The notes under the pieces: generated by a model
Databases searched by the model: none
Told to the model about the DNA's origin: nothing
Seen by the model: the letters and a program-made list of their open reading frames with translations, nothing else
Source: Raffaelea ambrosiae
Taxonomy: Eukaryota > Ascomycota > Sordariomycetes > Ophiostomatales > Ophiostomataceae
DNA length: 64,000 nucleotides
Direction of reading: 5' to 3'
NCBI GenBank assembly: GCA_002778195.1
Contig: PCDI01000021.1
Span: 118,750-182,749 of the forward strand
Translations under genes and position numbers: made by a program
Shown: in pieces, positions 59,701 through 64,000 of the stretch
How the letters are laid out: every line of letters starts with the position of its first letter
Numbering within the stretch: the first letter of the stretch is position 1

Positions 59701-60962
59701 GACTCAAGAACCTGGCTGTTGGGACAGACTGCGCTTTCCGAGTTCGGACAGAAAGGAAGCCTTCAGGCAAGCTTTCATTGACGCAGAGATTTTTTTCTCG
59801 GCAAAAAAACACCAAAATGAAGATAATTGTAACAAAAAAACCGAGATGCATCCAGACACGTCGAATCTGACAGGAGACTGAACTGGGTATGAAAGCTGCC
59901 AGCCTGGACCAGTGATGTCACTTCACTGGAAGTATCGGGGAATCGCACATCTACCAACCAACCAAGAAAAAGAGTGGAGGGGAAGGGGGGGGGGAGGCCT
60001 TCTCGAAACGAAGATGCTGGGGCAGCAACTTTGTCCTTTGAGCTTTCTTTTAACAACGAAGATCACATAGTTCTATTGTCTTACCTCGTGGTGCCAGGGA
60101 AAAGGGCAGCATCGCCAAGAGCAGAAATTCCAAATTTGGGGATCATTACTGCATCTGAAGGCGACTGGATCTTGCCTGATGATTGTGGGCTTTGTTGTGG
60201 AGAGGCCTCGAAGGGCAGGTTGTGTCTGGACCGGACCGGGGTCGGAGACTGAGGCTGAGATTCTTGGTCCTCGGAAGCGTCCCGAGTGGTGATCGACTGT
60301 TGCTGGCGCTGATGATTGTAGTTCATCTGTTGCAGCTGAAGACTGCAGCAAGCGGACGTAGATTCCAACATCCGAGCCTCCTGCAGAGGGAAGTCGACAA
60401 CCGAGCCTGCCAGCGGCTGGTTTTCAGACACAGTCGACAGTGAAGAGATTCTCGAGTGCGAGACGGATGTGGTTGATGACTGGTTGGTATAGCACGAAGA
60501 GAAACTGCTCCTGCTGTCTGAAAATTTGTGCTTGGGCGAAACGCTTTTCGGGCTGCCGTTGCTATTGCTTGCACTGCTGCCCATTTCCGTAGACTCTGGT
60601 GGTGTTAATAAGTCACCCGAGCCTGGCATCCCAGTTGCGCCCAAGCTGACAGCACTGTTCTGAGAAGCCCTGATGATTGCCGCTTTGTCAGATGCTAGTG
60701 GCAACGAATACCCCCCCGCATCCCAAGGCGTTCTGTTTCGGTTGGGCATCCGCGACTCGCTCGATGGCCGAGATAATGTCCTTTCTGACCGAGGTGTCGA
60801 CACCATACTTGATGGTACTGAGCTGTCGGCGGTTGTTGCTGACGGCGTCTGCATCCGATCCATCGATGTTTCTTCGTCACTGGACCTTCTGCTGTGCTGT
60901 TTGAACTCTGATTTTCCGCCAGCGTACACGGCCTCCGTGTTTAGCATGGAAGTCAAGTCCAT
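56783..60962 (-). CDS. Putative fungal regulator with a Cys/His-containing conserved block (1,111 aa)
   Basis: Two exons are inferred, 60962-60085 and 59240-56783, joined across an 844-nt intron (GTAAGA..TTGCAG) in exact frame as ...FPGTTR-LQIPHSHSLSPS. An in-frame ATG also lies at 60983; MDLTSMLN at 60962 is preferred. The N-terminal exon is disordered and Ser/Pro-rich, with many SP sites. Residues about 458-560 form the only dense block: MYRGDCQTGSQLRKAISHIFGRNKLCTRMIP, then WVHYCRKHYQRTRYR, and a basic helix ending near SVRKREQLR. Its four Cys (Cx5C, then C and HYC) and several His could bind zinc. Acidic and basic stretches follow, then a Gln/Pro/Gly-rich, disordered C-terminal half typical of transactivation regions. 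I recall similar proteins in other ascomycetes but no established name. A developmental transcription factor is inference. An alternative is two genes, with the second starting at ATG 59404. Confidence 0.68.
59241..60084 (-). other. 844-nt putative intron of the Cys/His regulator gene
   Basis: It has donor GTAAGA and acceptor TTGCAG, and it is about ten times the usual intron length in this window. The downstream part (59404 to the acceptor) is itself open in the exon-2 frame from an ATG, so it could act as an alternative first exon or leader rather than an intron. Confidence 0.55.
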
Positions 60963-63900
60963 CTTCACGGAAACACTGTGCATCAAAGTGTTTTACAGTG
61001 CCGGTTGGGTAATCACAAGTTGATCCCAGTCCTCCGACTTGGATACACTCCAGTCTTTCCTGTTGTTGCTAAAAGTCCTGGTCGTTTTGCCCTGACAGCC
61101 CTGGCGTCTAAGGGTTGTGTTTCGACTATGGCTTGAATGCTAACGCCCGCGTTTTCCCAGATTCAAGCATAGGTCGATTTGCAATTGTGAACTTTCTCGT
61201 TAGGTCGCGCTGCTCTTATCCTTCAGTCGAATAAAACGCTTGTCGACGATGATAAAAAGGGAATCGTCCGCTGCAATTCTGTGCCAGATCGAGACGGGAT
61301 AGATCCGGGCGTTCAACCTCAAGTCTGATATACGCCTTCAGGTCTATCGTGAGTCTGGCGACTTGGTAGTTGCATATGACGACCAGATGCTGGAGTCAGG
61401 AGAGCAAGTGCTCCCACGTAGTCGGCAGGTGCCCGTGGTCGAGGAACAGAAGGCTGGTTGAGAGAACATGCGGTCCCAGGTGAATGCCACCAAACAATAT
61501 GACAGAAGGATGGGGGAGATCCACAGGTTTTGTGTTTAGAAATGGGAAAGAGATGATGGAAAGGGGGAAGAAAAGTTAAACAAAAAAAGGAAAGGGTAAA
61601 AAAAGACACTGGCAAAAAGGGGGATGGATGTTAAGGCCACAAGAAGATCAAAGATGTTCGCAGGATCGACGTTTGAGAGTTGCACTGACTACCCCATCAA
61701 GATTGAAACGGCCGAAACAACAATGATCCTGGGTTGTTGAGTGCCCGTTTAGCTGTCCCAAGGTAGAAGAAGGTATTGCAGGGCGCCGCTTCTGTTGTTG
61801 CTGCTGTTGGGAATGAGCAACATACCATCGACTCGGGAATAGTCAAGCCGAAGAAACAAGACTCTCTGGCAATCCCACGATAAGTTTTTGGTGCCGATGC
61901 TGGGGATCTAAGACTCTTGAGACAATGATTTCGATAAATGATAGCCGCGAGAGAGAAGGGAGTGTTTTCCGGATCCGCCTGCGGTTTTGTTATCTAGGGA
62001 GGGACGCTCTCCGGCAGCGATGTTGTGTTGAAAGGGGGGAATGGTTTCAAGATTTTTTGGATGCGGTGGGCTTAGTATGTAGTAACCGGTAAGGAGGGTT
62101 GTCGACCGGAAAGTACCGCAAGAATGGGAAAGTCAAGTGATATTTCTCTGACCGAGAAGAGCTGGGCTTCCTTCTGTTTCGACAAACCACCAATTATGCA
62201 ATTGGCAGGGAGGCCATGGGAATTCGGTGGGAAGGATGGCAGAACCCACGACTGTGGGATCGATATGATAAAGTGCAGACAGAGGAGAAAAGACGGAAAT
62301 GACAAGACGCAGAGATTCGTCGTCGTCGTCGAAAAAAAAAAAAAAAAAGTCAAGCCCACGACGAAGAAGGTGCCAGGGCAATGCTAATAATAAGGTAGGG
62401 AAGAGGACTGGAGGCAGTGCTGTCTAACGGGTTGAGGATGAGATTCCCCCTGGATTATTTTGGAGCCGGACGGGGTGTTCTGACAGCCGGCAACACTTTG
62501 CAAAGCCTCCTCGTACAAGGGTTTTTTGTGGTTGTTGAAAGGATGGGGGAACAGCACGATGCGGTCGATGCGTTGCTTGGTGATGACAGAAAAGGGAAGT
62601 CAGGAAACAAAGAGCGACCAAGGTTAGCAGGATGTGGTAACAGAATGAGAAAAGGTCATCATGCGTTAAACAGGGCCGGTGGCTAGTCCGTGTGTCCCAT
62701 ATTGCATGGGACTAGTAGGGTTGGCAACGTCGAGCGAGGGCTCTCTGACAACACGCAGCACGGCAGTGACGGCGAGGAGAGGCGGCCTCTGATTTGTGTA
62801 TGCAGACCAATGAAAGTGATAACCTGCAGAGTGCAGGTTGAGCGTCAGAAGGGGCGTCTGAGGCAGATGGGGGTGTTCAAAACTCCTTCCCTGGTACAAA
62901 GACTGAGCGCGTGTCCTCCCTTTCCGTTGTATAAAGGGTCGTCCCAGCTCGACGCTGTAACCGGTATGGAGGTGGCGTAAGATAACCGTCTGAACGCAAT
63001 ATGATCGTCACAGGGGAAGGCAAGGCAATCTTTGGAATAGTTATGATACTATAGCGCACTTGTAAGATACTTTACTCCGCCTGGGGCGGGACGGCCTTTC
63101 CAAAGCCCCTGCACTCCTCTGCGGCGGGTTATTCAAATCAGAAAGGGGTGCTAGTCTGAGGGGTTCTGGCAGTGGTGGTAGTTAGTGGTGGTGTACATGG
63201 TGTTAGTAGTGGGTGTTAAGGTGGTGGTGACGACTCCGAGGCGCAGCATCCACAGGATCGGCAAGCTGAGACAGGTATGGGCTTGAAACTCGATGCTCAG
63301 AGAAGGGAAGGCGCCGTTGATTGGCACACTAAAGTCTCAAAGTGGCCTAGAGCGGAGACCCAGGGGGTTCCCACATCCAACTGCACATGTATTATTTTAT
63401 GTATCTTACCGAGCAGGATATGTGACTGTATGGGTTGTGTGGGTTGTGTGGGCTGTTGGTGTAAGATGCCCGGCTTTCCTGCCTAGCATATAACTACAAA
63501 GAAGACACAGAAGGCAGAGCGAGTGCTTGACGGCTTCACCGTGTAGGCTGCAGCCAGGGAAATGAGTGTGCTTGTGCTCGACGAATTGATACAATACGAG
63601 CTGCCGGGGACTTACTACAGTAGTTACCCACAGGCTATCAGAGGACGCCGAAAGAGACTCCAATGGATGCTGACGTGGAGGTAGACGAGGATGGGAGAGC
63701 TCGTGTGAGAATTACGAAAGCAGATAAGCTGCCGGGCTGTGTGGTTGATGGGATCCGGGTACACGTTGGGAGAGAGGCCTGAGCTGACGTTCTTTTTTGG
63801 GGCGGTTTAGTGGTCCTTATTGTGTTAGTGGAGGTGCCGTTGTGCCGTTAGGCAGATACTACTATGTACAGACACGGCGTGTGGATGGAGGCTCGGCCGC

Positions 63901-64000
63901 TGGTGGGAATGGCCCCCAGATTAAGACTTTTCGCTAGAGCGGACGACGCGTTCTCGAGTTGTTCTGTGGCCAGGCCGGACAAGGGGGTGGTTTCGTTTGC
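60963..64000. other. Upstream region of the Cys/His regulator; no supported gene
   Basis: These 3 kb to the window edge hold no recognisable coding region. On the minus strand they would form the promoter and possibly a long leader of the regulator. A17 lies at about 62331-62348 and a G/T-rich tract at about 63170-63230. Long upstream regions are common for fungal developmental regulators, but nothing here proves a transcript. Confidence 0.45.

Overview
The window is nuclear DNA of a filamentous ascomycete (Pezizomycotina, most likely Sordariomycetes). Introns are short (57-179 nt in most genes), with GTAAGT/GTATGT-type donors and CTAAC/CTGAC branch sites. Promoters are pyrimidine-rich. The SNF7 and Ten1 homologues have filamentous-fungal forms, and several proteins are of kinds I associate only with that group. 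I see no operons, CRISPR arrays, tRNA, rRNA or transposon genes. Gene density is low: eleven supported protein genes, separated by 0.8-5.5 kb of mostly structureless sequence.

Layout, left to right. The 3' part of an RGG/Gly-rich protein gene (+) enters from the left edge. It is followed by a claudin-like four-pass membrane protein (+, 1872-2629). A giant gene (-, 3773-17833) covers 22% of the window and encodes an approximately 4,660-residue, almost wholly disordered Glu/Ala/Pro/Lys/Ser protein. It is broken by a 470-N assembly gap inside an internal repeat. The ESCRT-III subunit gene SNF7 (-, 22414-23357) and the telomere-capping CST subunit gene TEN1 (+, 24118-24627) then share a 760-bp divergent promoter. 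A small three-exon gene of unknown function (-, 25652-26304) comes next. After a 5.5-kb gene-poor stretch there is a disordered Ser/Thr-rich protein (+, 31854-33278), an MFS drug:H+ antiporter (+, 36104-37990) and a DUF3405-type putative glycosyltransferase with a type II membrane anchor (+, 42765-45535).

The right part holds a SAP/HeH-like, multi-pass membrane protein (-, 47564-49140) that could be an uncharacterised inner-nuclear-membrane protein. It is followed by a cytochrome P450 (-, 50730-52908) and a large putative regulator with a Cys/His-containing conserved block (-, 56783-60962), whose two coding exons are separated by an unusual 844-nt intron. The last 3 kb are the upstream region of that regulator.

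The genes do not form an obvious pathway or biosynthetic cluster. They look like a housekeeping or developmental stretch of a fungal chromosome. The P450 and the MFS transporter are about 13 kb apart and nothing links them. The least described objects are the giant disordered protein, the SAP-plus-membrane protein, the small three-exon gene and the Cys/His regulator. All exon structures are my own reading of splice signals and frame continuity. No alignment or expression data were available.
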